Shown: piece after piece, positions 51,725 through 60,099 of the stretch
Layout of the letters: the number at the start of each line of letters is the position of its first letter
How positions within the stretch are numbered: the stretch's first letter is position 1
Origin: Plantactinospora sp. BC1
GTDB lineage: Bacteria; Actinomycetota; Actinomycetes; Mycobacteriales; Micromonosporaceae
Assembly: GCF_003030345.1 (NCBI RefSeq)
Contig: NZ_CP028158.1
Location: 2,294,001-2,358,000, forward strand
Length of the DNA: 64,000 nt
Direction: 5' to 3'
The notes under the pieces: model-generated
What the model saw: the letters and a program-made list of their open reading frames with translations, nothing else
Told to the model about the DNA's origin: nothing
Databases searched by the model: none
Program-made: the position numbers and the translations under genes

Positions 51725-54139
51725 TCAGCGGCGGCCGGGTGGCCGGGGGCCGCCCGGTCCGGCCGGAGCGTTCGCGCCGGCCGGGGCCTTGCCGTTGCTG
51801 ACCTCGATGGTCACCGCCCCACCCTTGATCGTCCGACCCTCGGGGCTGGTGCCGGCGGCGGTGCCGGCGGGACAGGTCGAGTCCACCTGACCGCCCAGCT
51901 CGGCCTCGAAGCCGGCACCCCGGACCCGGGAGAGGGCGGACTGGACCGGCTGGCACTTGACGTTCGGGATGCTCCGCTGGTCCCCATTGACGATCTTGCC
52001 GCCTGGCGGGGTGAACTGGATCGAGGGTTTCCCCTTCATCGCGTCCCGGAGCGTCTGGTAGACGGCGTGGTTGACGCCGCCGGGCTCGTTGTGGCCCATG
52101 TTCTGGGTGGTCTCGGCCCAGTCCGGGTCGGCGAGGATGCCGGCGACCGCGAGCTGCTTGGTCATCACGACCAGCGAGGCGGTCTTCTCGCTGTCGGTGG
52201 TGCCGCTCTTGCCGGCGACCGGCTTGCCGACGATGCCCCGGACGTTCCCGGCGGTACGCCCCTTGCAGCGCGAGGTGGACGAGTTGTCGCCGACCGGGCA
52301 GCGGGCCGCGTCGACGGCCGCCCGCGCGACCTCGGCTTTGATCGTCTGCGAGCACTGCGGGTTGGCGATGTCGAGCTTGTTGCCGTCCTGGTCCCGGATC
52401 AACTGCACCGGGATCGGCTTGCAGTACTTGCCGTCGGCGGCGAGCGTGGCGTACGCGTTGGCCAGCTCCAGCGGGGTCGTCTGGGAGACACCGAGGGTGA
52501 AGGCGCCCCAGCCGTTCGCCGACTGCTTGGTGGCGGCGAAGTTCGCGTCGTTGCTGGCCCGGAAGGTGATGCCCATCCGCTTAGCCGCGTCGACCACCTT
52601 GGCCGCGCCGACCCGCTCCTGGAGCGGCACGAAGTAGGTGTTCACCGACGACCCGAAGGCGCTCCACATGTTGTGCACGCCGGCCATGCTCGCGCTGGCG
52701 TTCTGCGGGCAGTACTTGTTGGTCCCCGGACAGGCGGCCGGGGAGTTGTGTTCGACGATGTACTTCGTCTGGGCGACCGGCTTGGCGTTCATGCTCCACT
52801 CCAGCGGGTAGCCGTTCTCCAGCGCCGCCACCACCGTGAAGATCTTGAAGGTCGAGCCGGCCTGGTAACCCGTGATGTCACCACCGCCGGTCAGCAGCGG
52901 GTTGGTGGTGTTCGGGTACGTACCCCGAATCTTCTTCCGCTTCTTCGCCGGGTTCGTGCTGATCTTGTTCTGCGGGTTGTTCGGGTCGTCGAGCTTGTAA
53001 TTGCGGTTCACCGCCAGCGCGCGGACCCGCCCGGTGCCGGGCTCGACCGCCGCCACCATCATGGCTTCCTTCTTGCCCGTCTTGACGTTGCGCTCGACGG
53101 CCTTCTTGGCCGCGTCCTGCGTCTTGGCGTCGAGGGTGGTGACCACGGTGTAGCCGCCGCTCTTGAGCCGCCGCTCCCGGTCGTACTTGGTGCGGCCGAA
53201 GGTCTCCTGATCCATCCACCAGCGGTAGAAGAAGTCGCAGAAGAAGCCCCAGTCGTTCTTGCCGACGTCGACGCAGCCGTTCGGGGTGCGCTTGTCCTTG
53301 ACCACCAGCCTGACCGCCTTGGCCTTCTCGGCCTCCTCCGCGGTGATCGCCTTGGTCTCGACCATCTGGTCGAGGACCCAGTTGCGCCGCTCGACCGCGG
53401 CCGGGTAGCCGGCCTTGGTGGTCGGGTCGTTGTCCGACGGTGCCTTGACCATCCCGGCCAGCATCGCCGCCTCTTCGAGCTTCAGGTTCTTCGGGTGCTT
53501 GCCGAAGTACACCTGGCTGGCGGCGAAGATGCCGTACGCGCCGTTGCCGAACGGGGCGATGTTGAGGTAGCCCTCCAGGATCTCGTCCTTGCTCAGGTCC
53601 GCGTCGAGTTGCAGGGCGTACCGCATCTCGCGCAGCTTCCGGGCGCTGGTGTCCTCAGTGGCCGCCACGACGTCCTGCGGGTGCGTCGCCGAGTAGGCGA
53701 TGGTGAGCCGGACGTACTGCATGGTGAGCGTGGAGGCACCCTGGGTGGTGACCCCGGCCTGGTTGTTCGCCACGAACGCCCGGGCGACGCCGTTGACGTC
53801 GACGCCGTTGTGCTCGTAGAAGCGCTTGTCCTCGGCGGCGACCAGCGCCTGCCCGACGACCGGTGCGACGTCCTTGAGCGGTACGTCGCGACGGTTCTCG
53901 TCGTACATGGTGGCGAGCGGGGTCTTGCCGTCGGAGGCGTAGAGGTAGCTGATCTGCGGCGCCTTCTTGACGGTCAGTTCGGTGGGCAGCTTGTCGAACG
54001 TCTCCGCGCCGGCCTTGGCGGCCAGCCCGGACATCGCCACTGCGGGGAACGCGGCCGCGGCAACCACCACGCCGGCCAGCAGCCCACAGATCAGCAGCGA
54101 CGCGGCGTTGGTGAAGACATTGTGGTCACGCTTCCGCAT
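51725..54139 (-). CDS. Bifunctional penicillin-binding protein, PonA2-like
   Basis: 804 aa class A PBP that polymerises and cross-links peptidoglycan. One N-terminal membrane helix (about 10-35). The GT51 transglycosylase (about 60-250) has 'AAEDKRFYEHNGVDVNGVARAF' with the catalytic Glu, and 'GASTLTMQYVR'. The transpeptidase (about 340-640) has S-T-F-K in 'GYQAGSTFKIF', S-V-N in 'SSVNTYF' and K-S-G-T in 'VAGKSGTTDSEK'. One PASTA domain (about 685-765: 'IPNVKCQPVQSALSRVRGAGF') and a Gly/Pro/Arg tail follow. The PASTA domain and the whiB4 neighbour make it the PonA2 type, needed in mycobacteria for survival of stress and dormancy. ATG 54139 follows GAGGTGA. Confidence 0.95.
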   Translation of the reverse strand: MRKRDHNVFTNAASLLICGLLAGVVVAAAAFPAVAMSGLAAKAGAETFDKLPTELTVKKAPQISYLYASDGKTPLATMYDENRRDVPLKDVAPVVGQALVAAEDKRFYEHNGVDVNGVARAFVANNQAGVTTQGASTLTMQYVRLTIAYSATHPQDVVAATEDTSARKLREMRYALQLDADLSKDEILEGYLNIAPFGNGAYGIFAASQVYFGKHPKNLKLEEAAMLAGMVKAPSDNDPTTKAGYPAAVERRNWVLDQMVETKAITAEEAEKAKAVRLVVKDKRTPNGCVDVGKNDWGFFCDFFYRWWMDQETFGRTKYDRERRLKSGGYTVVTTLDAKTQDAAKKAVERNVKTGKKEAMMVAAVEPGTGRVRALAVNRNYKLDDPNNPQNKISTNPAKKRKKIRGTYPNTTNPLLTGGGDITGYQAGSTFKIFTVVAALENGYPLEWSMNAKPVAQTKYIVEHNSPAACPGTNKYCPQNASASMAGVHNMWSAFGSSVNTYFVPLQERVGAAKVVDAAKRMGITFRASNDANFAATKQSANGWGAFTLGVSQTTPLELANAYATLAADGKYCKPIPVQLIRDQDGNKLDIANPQCSQTIKAEVARAAVDAARCPVGDNSSTSRCKGRTAGNVRGIVGKPVAGKSGTTDSEKTASLVVMTKQLAVAGILADPDWAETTQNMGHNEPGGVNHAVYQTLRDAMKGKPSIQFTPPGGKIVNGDQRSIPNVKCQPVQSALSRVRGAGFEAELGGQVDSTCPAGTAAGTSPEGRTIKGGAVTIEVSNGKAPAGANAPAGPGGPRPPGRR

Positions 54140-54547
54140 CCAGGTCACCTCGACAGGGTACGTGAATCGACACAGAGGTCGCGCCCTGCGTACTTTCCCC
54201 ATTTCCTGCGGGCGCTGGCCTCGTTGTGTTAAACGCACGACCCCTGGTGCGCGGTTGCGGGCTCCTTGCTGCCGAGTCTCCTCCCTCCGGGAAGTCTCCG
54301 CAGCGTTTTCGCTGATCGCCGCCGGGTAGTCAGGGCCGGATTGCCGGACGAAGGGCCAGGAAATGTCCGGGTTGACGGATTTGGCTGACAACGTTGCGTA
54401 ATCAGTTGACTACAGAGCATGATGGTCGAGCGAGAGAAACGCATGTCGTCCGTGGTGCCCGGGGGAGGGCGTCACGGGTGGCCGGGGGGTTATCGCCGGC
54501 TGACCGGCTCTGGTCGGTAGCGGGACTGCAAGGGGGGACAGGAGCAG
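54140..54547. promoter_or_regulatory. 408-bp divergent control region of ponA2-like gene and whiB4
   Basis: No gene is supported here. On the plus strand TTGACG (54372-54377) and CGTAAT (54397-54402, 19-nt spacing) are a reasonable promoter for whiB4 with a leader of about 140 nt. A second TTGACT lies at 54405. The stretch around 54330-54420 is A/T-richer than the surroundings. I see no convincing operator symmetry. Confidence 0.45.
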
Positions 54548-54844
54548 ATGGGCATGATCACAGATTGGCCCACGTTGGCGGCGTGTCAGAACGGGGATCC
54601 TGACGCGCTGTTCGTGCAGGGCGCCGAACAGAACGTGGCGAAGCGGATCTGCCGCAGCTGCCCGGTGCGGTACGAGTGCCTGGCCGACGCGCTCGACAAC
54701 CGCATCGAGTTCGGCGTGTGGGGTGGCATGACCGAGCGGGAACGCCGGGCGCTGTTGCGTCGTCACCCGCAGGTGGCGAGCTGGCGCAAGATGTTCGAGG
54801 CGGCCTTGAAGAACAAGGACAAGGTCCTGGTCAACGCCGGCTGA
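54548..54844 (+). CDS. whiB4: WhiB-family iron-sulfur regulator, WhiB4 type
   Basis: 98 aa. Four cysteines C13, C35, C38 and C44 (C-x21-C-x2-C-x5-C) hold a [4Fe-4S] cluster, and 'FGVWGGMTERERRALLRR' is the G[V/I]WGG turn plus basic DNA-binding helix. WhiB proteins bind sigma factor region 4 and tune transcription; WhiB4 of mycobacteria is a redox sensor acting in oxidative stress. The assignment to WhiB4 rests on its place between a PonA2-like PBP and the ArsA pair. AGGAG lies just before ATG 54548 (a second ATG at 54554 is possible). Its 3' end overlaps the convergent ArsA gene by 14 bp. Confidence 0.93.
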   Translation: MGMITDWPTLAACQNGDPDALFVQGAEQNVAKRICRSCPVRYECLADALDNRIEFGVWGGMTERERRALLRRHPQVASWRKMFEAALKNKDKVLVNAG

Positions 54845-55979
54845 TCGCGGCACCGATCGTGCGCAGCCCGTCGACGTCGTGTACGTCGGCGGGCTGAGCC
54901 GTCACCGCCACCGTCGGTACCGCCGGGAAGGCGTCGGTGAAGACCCGGGCGACCCGCCGCTCCCGCGCCGCCTGCTGACTGAGCGCGGCATGCGCCAACA
55001 GGGTCTCCACGGTCGCCTCGTGCCCGCCCAGCTCCACCAGCCGCTCGGCCGCGGCCAGGCTCTCGGCGGCGGTCGGCCGCTCCACGACGGGCCGGTGCAC
55101 CCGGTTGAGCACCAGGCCGGCCAGCGGCATCCGCTCCTGGCTGAGCCGGCCCGCGAAGTACGCCGCCTCCCGGACCGCGTCCGGCTCCGGGACCGCGACC
55201 AGCAGGAACGCCGTCTCCCGTGCCTGGAGCACCCGGTACGTCTGCTCGGCGCGCTGCCGGAAGCCGCCGAACATCGAGTCCAGCGCCGCCACGAAACCGG
55301 ACAGGTCAGTGAGCAACTGGGCGCCGAGCACCTTCTGCACCACCCGGGAGAACATCCCGAACGAGGCGGTCACCAGGCTGAACATGCTCCGACCACCACT
55401 GCGGGCCGGTGCCAGCAGCAGCCGCAGCATCCGCCCGTCCAGAAACCGGGAGAGCCGGGCCGGCGCGTCGAGGAAGTCCAGGGCGGACCGGGACGGCGGG
55501 GTGTCGACCACGATCAGGTCCCACTCGCCCCGGGCGTGCAACTGGCCCAGCTTCTCCATCGCCATGTATTCCTGGGTACCGGCGAAGGTGGAACTCATCG
55601 CCTGGTAGAACGGGTTGGCGAAGATCTCCGCCGCCTTCGCCGGATCGGTGTGCGCGAGCACCACGTCGTCGAAGGTCCGCTTCATGTCCAGCATCATGGC
55701 GTGCAGCTCGCCGCCGCTGGTCTCGACGTCGATCCCCTTGACCTGCCGGGGGGTGTTGTCCAGCTCGTTGAGCCCGAGCGACTGGGCCAGCCGCCGGGCC
55801 GGGTCGATGGTCAACACCACCGTGCGCCGGCCGTGCCGCTCGGCGGCCCGGAGCGCGAGGGCGGCGGCAGTGGTGGTCTTGCCCACCCCGCCCGAACCGC
55901 AGCAGACCACGATCCGCACGCCGGGATCGGCGAGGATCTGGTCGATGTCCAGCTCCGGTGCTGGTTGATCGGGACGCAC
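54831..55979 (-). CDS. ArsA/Get3-like ATPase (Rv3680 type)
   Basis: 382 aa. 'VVCCGSGGVGKTTTAAALALRAA' is the deviant Walker A with the signature Lys (GKGGVGKT-like), 'LTIDPARRLAQSLG' the switch I, and 'LIVVDTPPSRSALDFLDAP' the switch II region. No arsenite Cys triad is seen, so it is not a classical arsenic pump. The paired mycobacterial proteins Rv3679-Rv3680 form a heteromeric ATPase active in envelope stress and metabolism. GTG 55979 is chosen over a TTG one codon earlier. Second gene of a pair with 56111-57100, 131 bp apart. Confidence 0.92.
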   Translation of the reverse strand: MRPDQPAPELDIDQILADPGVRIVVCCGSGGVGKTTTAAALALRAAERHGRRTVVLTIDPARRLAQSLGLNELDNTPRQVKGIDVETSGGELHAMMLDMKRTFDDVVLAHTDPAKAAEIFANPFYQAMSSTFAGTQEYMAMEKLGQLHARGEWDLIVVDTPPSRSALDFLDAPARLSRFLDGRMLRLLLAPARSGGRSMFSLVTASFGMFSRVVQKVLGAQLLTDLSGFVAALDSMFGGFRQRAEQTYRVLQARETAFLLVAVPEPDAVREAAYFAGRLSQERMPLAGLVLNRVHRPVVERPTAAESLAAAERLVELGGHEATVETLLAHAALSQQAARERRVARVFTDAFPAVPTVAVTAQPADVHDVDGLRTIGAAISRR

Positions 55980-56110
55980 CAACCGAGCGTATCGGCACAG
56001 TGCCGCGCGGGCGGCGTGGTGGCGCTCAGGTGTGAGTCAATCGGCGCCGAGGTGTGCGGGCGGGGCCCTGGTTATCGCTCTTTGTCGTGGAAGGGGCCCT
56101 TCCCTACACC

Positions 56111-57100
56111 TCAGCCGGCGCCGAGCAGTGTGTCGGCGATCAGGTCCAGACCGGTGCGGTCCACCCCTTCGGCGAGCAGCGGCAGCTCCACCAGGGGCAG
56201 CCCCAGCTCGACCAGGTCGGCCCGGAGCGACTCCTCCAGCTCCCGCCGGATGAGCTGGTCGCGGGCCTCGGCGTGCAGGCCGGCGACGGTCGCCCGGTCG
56301 GTCGGCAGGCCGGCGGCCGCCAGCCCCCGGCGCAGCTCGGCCTGGGTCACCCGGCCGGCCAGCAGCGGCGGACGGGTCGCGTTCAGGATCAGCCGCCCGA
56401 CCGGGATCCGCAGGCTGTTCAGGTCCGCGATCGCGTCGATGGTCTCCTGGACCGGCATCTCCTCCAGCAGCGTGACCACGTGCACGGCGGTCATCGGGGA
56501 GCGGAGCAGCGCCGCCACCCCCTCGCTCTGGGTCTTGATCGGGCCGACCTTGGCCAGCCGGGCCGTCTCGGCGGTGACGTTCAGGAACCGGCCGATCCGA
56601 CCGGTCGGCGGCGCGTCCAGCACCACCGCGTCGTACACCCGGCGCTTGTCGGCCGTCCGGGTGGTCGCCTCCTTGACCTTGCCGGTGAGCAGTACGTCCC
56701 GCAGCCCCGGTGCGATCGTGGTGGCGAAGTCGATCGCCCCGAGCTTGCGCAGGGCCCGGCCGGCCGCACCGAGCTTGTAGAACATGTCGAGGTACTCGAG
56801 GAGCGCCTCCTCGGAGTCGACGGCCAGGGCGCGCACCTCGCCGCCGCCGCGCGCGGTGGCGATCGACCGCTCCTCGTACGGCAGGGGATCGGTGCCGAAG
56901 AGCTGGGCGATGCCCTGCCGACTCTCCACCTCGACCAGCAGGGTACGACGACCGCCGCTGGCCAGCGCCAGGGCCAGCGCGGCGGCGACCGTGGTCTTGC
57001 CGGTCCCGCCCTTACCGGTGATCACGTGTAGCCGGGCCGGCCACCGGGCACTCGCCCGGTCGGCGTCCACCCGGTCGCCCGACTCCTCGCCCGCTCGCAC
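56111..57100 (-). CDS. ArsA/Get3-like ATPase (Rv3679 type)
   Basis: 329 aa. 'LHVITGKGGTGKTTVAAALALALA' (deviant Walker A), 'LLVEVESRQGIAQLFGTDPL', 'AVVLDAPPTGRIGRFL' (switch II) and 'LILNATRPPLL' are visible. It is shorter than its partner and lacks the same regions, consistent with two non-identical subunits of one complex. TAGGCT six bases before GTG 57100 suggests a leaderless start; a GGAGG abuts the GTG too closely to serve as a ribosome binding site. Transcribed toward the partner gene at 54831-55979. Confidence 0.92.
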   Translation of the reverse strand: MRAGEESGDRVDADRASARWPARLHVITGKGGTGKTTVAAALALALASGGRRTLLVEVESRQGIAQLFGTDPLPYEERSIATARGGGEVRALAVDSEEALLEYLDMFYKLGAAGRALRKLGAIDFATTIAPGLRDVLLTGKVKEATTRTADKRRVYDAVVLDAPPTGRIGRFLNVTAETARLAKVGPIKTQSEGVAALLRSPMTAVHVVTLLEEMPVQETIDAIADLNSLRIPVGRLILNATRPPLLAGRVTQAELRRGLAAAGLPTDRATVAGLHAEARDQLIRRELEESLRADLVELGLPLVELPLLAEGVDRTGLDLIADTLLGAG

Positions 57101-57141
57101 CCTCCGAGCCTAACCAGCCCGGAGCCCGAGCAGCCCGCCGG

Positions 57142-58251
57142 TCAGATCACGTCACAGACCCACCAGCCGGCCTCGCGTACCACCACGAAGGTCAACTGCT
57201 GGTCCACCGACCGCTCGTCGCCGGTGGTCATGGTGAGTTCGGTCGACACCAGGGCCCGCGCCTCGGTCTGCTCGTCGACCTTCGGGGTGGCCCAGCGGAA
57301 CCGTGCGGTGTCGTACCGCCCGGCGGCCTCGGCCACCTCCTCGATCTTCGCGGCGATCTTGTCGCTGTCCCGGGCGGCCGAGCAGACCAGGCCGTTCGCC
57401 CGGTCGGCGTCCCGCTCGCTGTAGACCGCCGTCAGGAACTCGTCCACGGCGACGACCGGATCGGCGGCTCCCTCGCCCCGCTCCGCGCCCCGGAGCACCA
57501 GGAAGGCGGTGACCCCGCCGAGTACGCAGAGCAGCAGCGTCACGGCCAGCGCGATCGACGCGATGACCAGGCCGCGCCGCTTCTTCGGCGGTACGGTGGG
57601 GCCGGCCACCGGATAGCCGGGAGGGGCCGGATGACCGGGTACGCCGGGACCGGGTACGCCGGGACCGGAACCGAGCTGGTCGGGGTGCTGGCCGCCCGGA
57701 CCGGGCTGTCCCGGGATCGGCTGCCCCGGCCCGGGCGGCCCGTAACCGGGCGCCGCCGACACGGGCGGGCCGGACATGGGCGGCCCGGACATGGACGGCC
57801 CGGAGGTCGGTGGTGCCGGGGTCGGTGGCGGCCCGTATGGCGGTGATCCGGCCGGTGCTGGTGCCGGTGCTGGTGCTGACGGGGCGGCGGTCGGCTGGGT
57901 CGGGGTCTCCGGGGAGTCCGGAAGGACCGGGGGCTGCGGGGTGAGTCGTCGGGTGGGGGTCTCCGGCAGGTCCGGGACGGCCGAGGACGCGGGGGAGAGC
58001 CGTTGGGTCGGCGGCTCCGGGGCGTCCTCCGGCGCGTCCTCCGGGGCATCGGAATCGGCGGCACTCGCCACCGGCGGCGCGGCCTCGGTCGAAGGGGGCG
58101 CCGCGCCCGGCTCGTCGTCGCCGCTCGTCGTCGCCGCCTCGGACGAGGACTCGGCTGGTGTCGAGGACTCAGCCGGTGTCGAGGGTTCGGCGGGTGTCGA
58201 GGGCTCGGCCGGCGGGCGGTCGGATTCGTCGCCGTCGGACGGTTGCCTCAT
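57142..58251 (-). CDS. Pro-rich membrane protein with extracytoplasmic DUF4878-like domain
   Basis: 369 aa. Residues 1-225 are a disordered cytoplasmic tail of Pro/Ala/Ser/Glu with short duplications (P-A-E-P-S-T, A-P-E-D-A and S-G-P-P-M). One membrane helix (about 228-252, 'GLVIASIALAVTLLLCVLGGVTAFLVL') follows. The last ~110 residues form a small alpha+beta domain ('VVAVDEFLTAVYSERDADRANGLVCSAARDSDKIAAKIEEV...STELTMTTGDERSVDQQLTFVVVREAGWWVCDVI') with two cysteines, of the NTF2/DUF4878 type common in actinomycete envelope proteins. It lies between the ArsA pair and the DUF4177-RidA operon. GGGGAGA precedes the ATG. Confidence 0.8.
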   Translation of the reverse strand: MRQPSDGDESDRPPAEPSTPAEPSTPAESSTPAESSSEAATTSGDDEPGAAPPSTEAAPPVASAADSDAPEDAPEDAPEPPTQRLSPASSAVPDLPETPTRRLTPQPPVLPDSPETPTQPTAAPSAPAPAPAPAGSPPYGPPPTPAPPTSGPSMSGPPMSGPPVSAAPGYGPPGPGQPIPGQPGPGGQHPDQLGSGPGVPGPGVPGHPAPPGYPVAGPTVPPKKRRGLVIASIALAVTLLLCVLGGVTAFLVLRGAERGEGAADPVVAVDEFLTAVYSERDADRANGLVCSAARDSDKIAAKIEEVAEAAGRYDTARFRWATPKVDEQTEARALVSTELTMTTGDERSVDQQLTFVVVREAGWWVCDVI

Positions 58252-58515
58252 GGTCTCCCCAATCCCCGCAGGGCCCCGATGCGGTGGTCAAGGCGCCGGC
58301 CGGCGGGTCGGGAGGGCTGGCATGGTCGGTGGTGTGGCGGCAGAGCTGTGGCGACCCGCCCGGCGAGGGTATCCCGCCCCGCCCAACCGGGGCAGCCGCG
58401 GTACGGGGGCGGGATCGAGCCGCTCCACCGCACGGATCGGGAGGCGTACGCGTACCGGCGTGGCCGCAGCCCGTAGGCTGTCGCCGACAAGCCCGAGACG
58501 AGGAGACCTCTAGCG

Positions 58516-58671
58516 ATGCAGAAGTGGGAGTACGCCACGGTGCCGCTGCTCACGCACGCCACCAAGCAGATTCTCGACAACTGGGGCGAGGACGGCTGGG
58601 AACTGGTGGCGGTGATACCCGGCCCGAACCCGGAGCAGCTCGTCGCGTACCTCAAGCGGGCCAAGCCGTGA
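58516..58671 (+). CDS. DUF4177 small protein (Rv3678A-like)
   Basis: 51 aa, shorter than usual gene-finding limits. 'MQKWEYATVPLLTHATKQIL' and 'WGEDGWELVAVIPGP' are the DUF4177 pattern (W-E-Y...G-x-x-G-W-E-L-V). Small size and position before a RidA gene match Rv3678A of M. tuberculosis (from memory). GAGGAGA lies upstream of ATG 58516 and TAGGCT (58474-58479) may be the promoter -10. Its TGA overlaps the GTG of the next gene (GTGA), so the two are coupled. Function unknown. Confidence 0.88.
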   Translation: MQKWEYATVPLLTHATKQILDNWGEDGWELVAVIPGPNPEQLVAYLKRAKP

Positions 58672-59129
58672 CGGCTGGGCCACACGCCAAGCTTGCCGAG
58701 TTGGGCCTCGTACTGCCCGACGTGGTGCCGCCGCTGGCCGCGTACGTGCCGGCCGTCCAGTCGGGCCGCCAGGTGTACGTCTCCGGTCAGTTGCCGTTGC
58801 GGGACGGCAAGCTGCTGGCCACCGGCAGGGTCGGTGGTGGGGTGTCGGCCGAGCAGGCGAAGGACCTGGCCGCGCAGTGTGCGCTCAACGCGCTCGCCGC
58901 GATCGACGCGCTGGTGGGTCTGGAGAGCGTCGTCAAGATCGTCAAGGTGACCGGTTTCGTGGCCTCCGCCGACGGGTTCACCGGGCAGCCCGGCGTGCTC
59001 AACGGCGCCTCGGAACTCTTCGGCACCGTCTTCGGCGAGGCCGGCCGGCACGCCCGCAGCGCGGTCGGGGTCGCCGAACTGCCGCTCGGTGCGCCGGTCG
59101 AGGTCGAGGTCATCGTCGAGGTGGCCTGA
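58668..59129 (+). CDS. RidA/YjgF family protein
   Basis: 153 aa RidA-like trimeric fold. 'AAYVPAVQSGRQVYVSGQLPLRDGKLLATGRVGGGVSAEQAKDLAAQCALNALAAIDALVG' and 'VKIVKVTGFVASADGFTGQPGVLNGASELFGTVFGEAGRHARSAVGVAELPLGAPVEVEVIVEV' follow the family closely, including the conserved Arg (in 'RSAVGV') that binds the imine carboxylate. RidA proteins destroy reactive 2-aminoacrylate-type imines; divergent subfamilies such as this one may have other substrates. Coupled to DUF4177 by a 4-bp overlap. Confidence 0.93.
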   Translation: MTAGPHAKLAELGLVLPDVVPPLAAYVPAVQSGRQVYVSGQLPLRDGKLLATGRVGGGVSAEQAKDLAAQCALNALAAIDALVGLESVVKIVKVTGFVASADGFTGQPGVLNGASELFGTVFGEAGRHARSAVGVAELPLGAPVEVEVIVEVA

Positions 59130-59298
59130 GCTTCCGGGCGCCTCGGGTTTCCGGCCGTCCGGCGGAGCTTCCGCCCGCCCGCCGCACCGCTGCGGGCGGC
59201 GCCGGAAACGGACGCGCAGGCAGTCGGGGGACGGCCCGTCGGACGGGCGACACCGGCAGGTCACGCCGCTGTCGCCCGCGGGTCGTACCATCTCAGCC

Positions 59299-60099
59299 AT
59301 GACGGGGCATGTGACCGCGCCGGTGGCGGCGCTGGCCGACCAGCTACCGGGCTGGGCGACGCTGGTCCGTGCCCCCAACCCCGGGCCGATGACCCTGGAC
59401 GGCACCAACACCTGGGTGCTGGGCGCCCCGGGCGCGGGTGAGGTGGTCGTGATCGACCCGGGGCCGCTCGACGAGGGTCACCTGGCCGCCGTCGCCGAAC
59501 GCGGGCCGGTCGCCGGGGTGCTGGTCACGCACGGCCACCCGGACCACACCGAGGGGCTGGAGCGGTTTCTGGAGCTGACCGGCGCCGAGCCGGTGACCTT
59601 CCGCTGCGCCTGGTCGACGGTCGAGCTGGCCGGGCTGCGGATCCGGCTGCTGGTCACCCCGGGGCACACCGCCGACTCGCTCTGCTTCCTCGTCGAGGGG
59701 GGCGACGAGCAGGCCGTCTTCACCGGCGACACCATCCTCGGCCGGGGCACCACGGTCGTCGCGCATCCCGACGGAGACCTCGGGGACTACCTTGCCAGCC
59801 TGGAGACGCTGACCGAGTTCGCCGGGGTCCCGGCGCTGCCCGGGCACGGCCCGCCGCTGGCCGACTGCGCCGCCGCGGCCCGGTTCTACCTGGCCCACCG
59901 GCAGGCCCGGCTCGACCAGGTCCGCACCGCGCGCAGCCGGGGGGCACGCACCGCCGCCGAGGTGGTGGCGATGGTCTACGCGGACGTGGACCGGTCGCTC
60001 TGGCCGGCGGCCGAATGGTCCGTTCGGGCCCAGCTCGCCTATCTCGATCACGAGAACCGGGAATCCGGCCCGGGGGCCGGTGGGTTGGAAAGTCCGTGA
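59299..60099 (+). CDS. Metallo-beta-lactamase fold hydrolase
   Basis: 266 aa. 'LVTHGHPDHTEGL' is the H-x-H-x-D-H metal motif; 'LVTPGHTADSLCFLV', 'VFTGDTILGRGTTVV' and 'LPGHGPPLADC' provide the remaining metal ligands. The 'NPGPMTLDGTNTWVLG' start is the hallmark of the LACTB2-like endoribonuclease group, and the C-terminal helix region binds nucleic acid in that group. The mycobacterial counterpart is Rv3677c. TACCAT at 59286-59291 is a -10 box that makes ATG 59299 a leaderless start. The stop overlaps the start of the next gene (GTGA). Confidence 0.93.
   Translation: MTGHVTAPVAALADQLPGWATLVRAPNPGPMTLDGTNTWVLGAPGAGEVVVIDPGPLDEGHLAAVAERGPVAGVLVTHGHPDHTEGLERFLELTGAEPVTFRCAWSTVELAGLRIRLLVTPGHTADSLCFLVEGGDEQAVFTGDTILGRGTTVVAHPDGDLGDYLASLETLTEFAGVPALPGHGPPLADCAAAARFYLAHRQARLDQVRTARSRGARTAAEVVAMVYADVDRSLWPAAEWSVRAQLAYLDHENRESGPGAGGLESP

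Noticed and set aside
56062-56107. GGGGCCCT...AGGGGCCCTT between the ArsA genes as a copy of the 529-574 terminator.
   Set aside because: The arms pair over only about 6 bp between the two sites and the rest of the sequence differs, so it is at most a degenerate relative of that hairpin.
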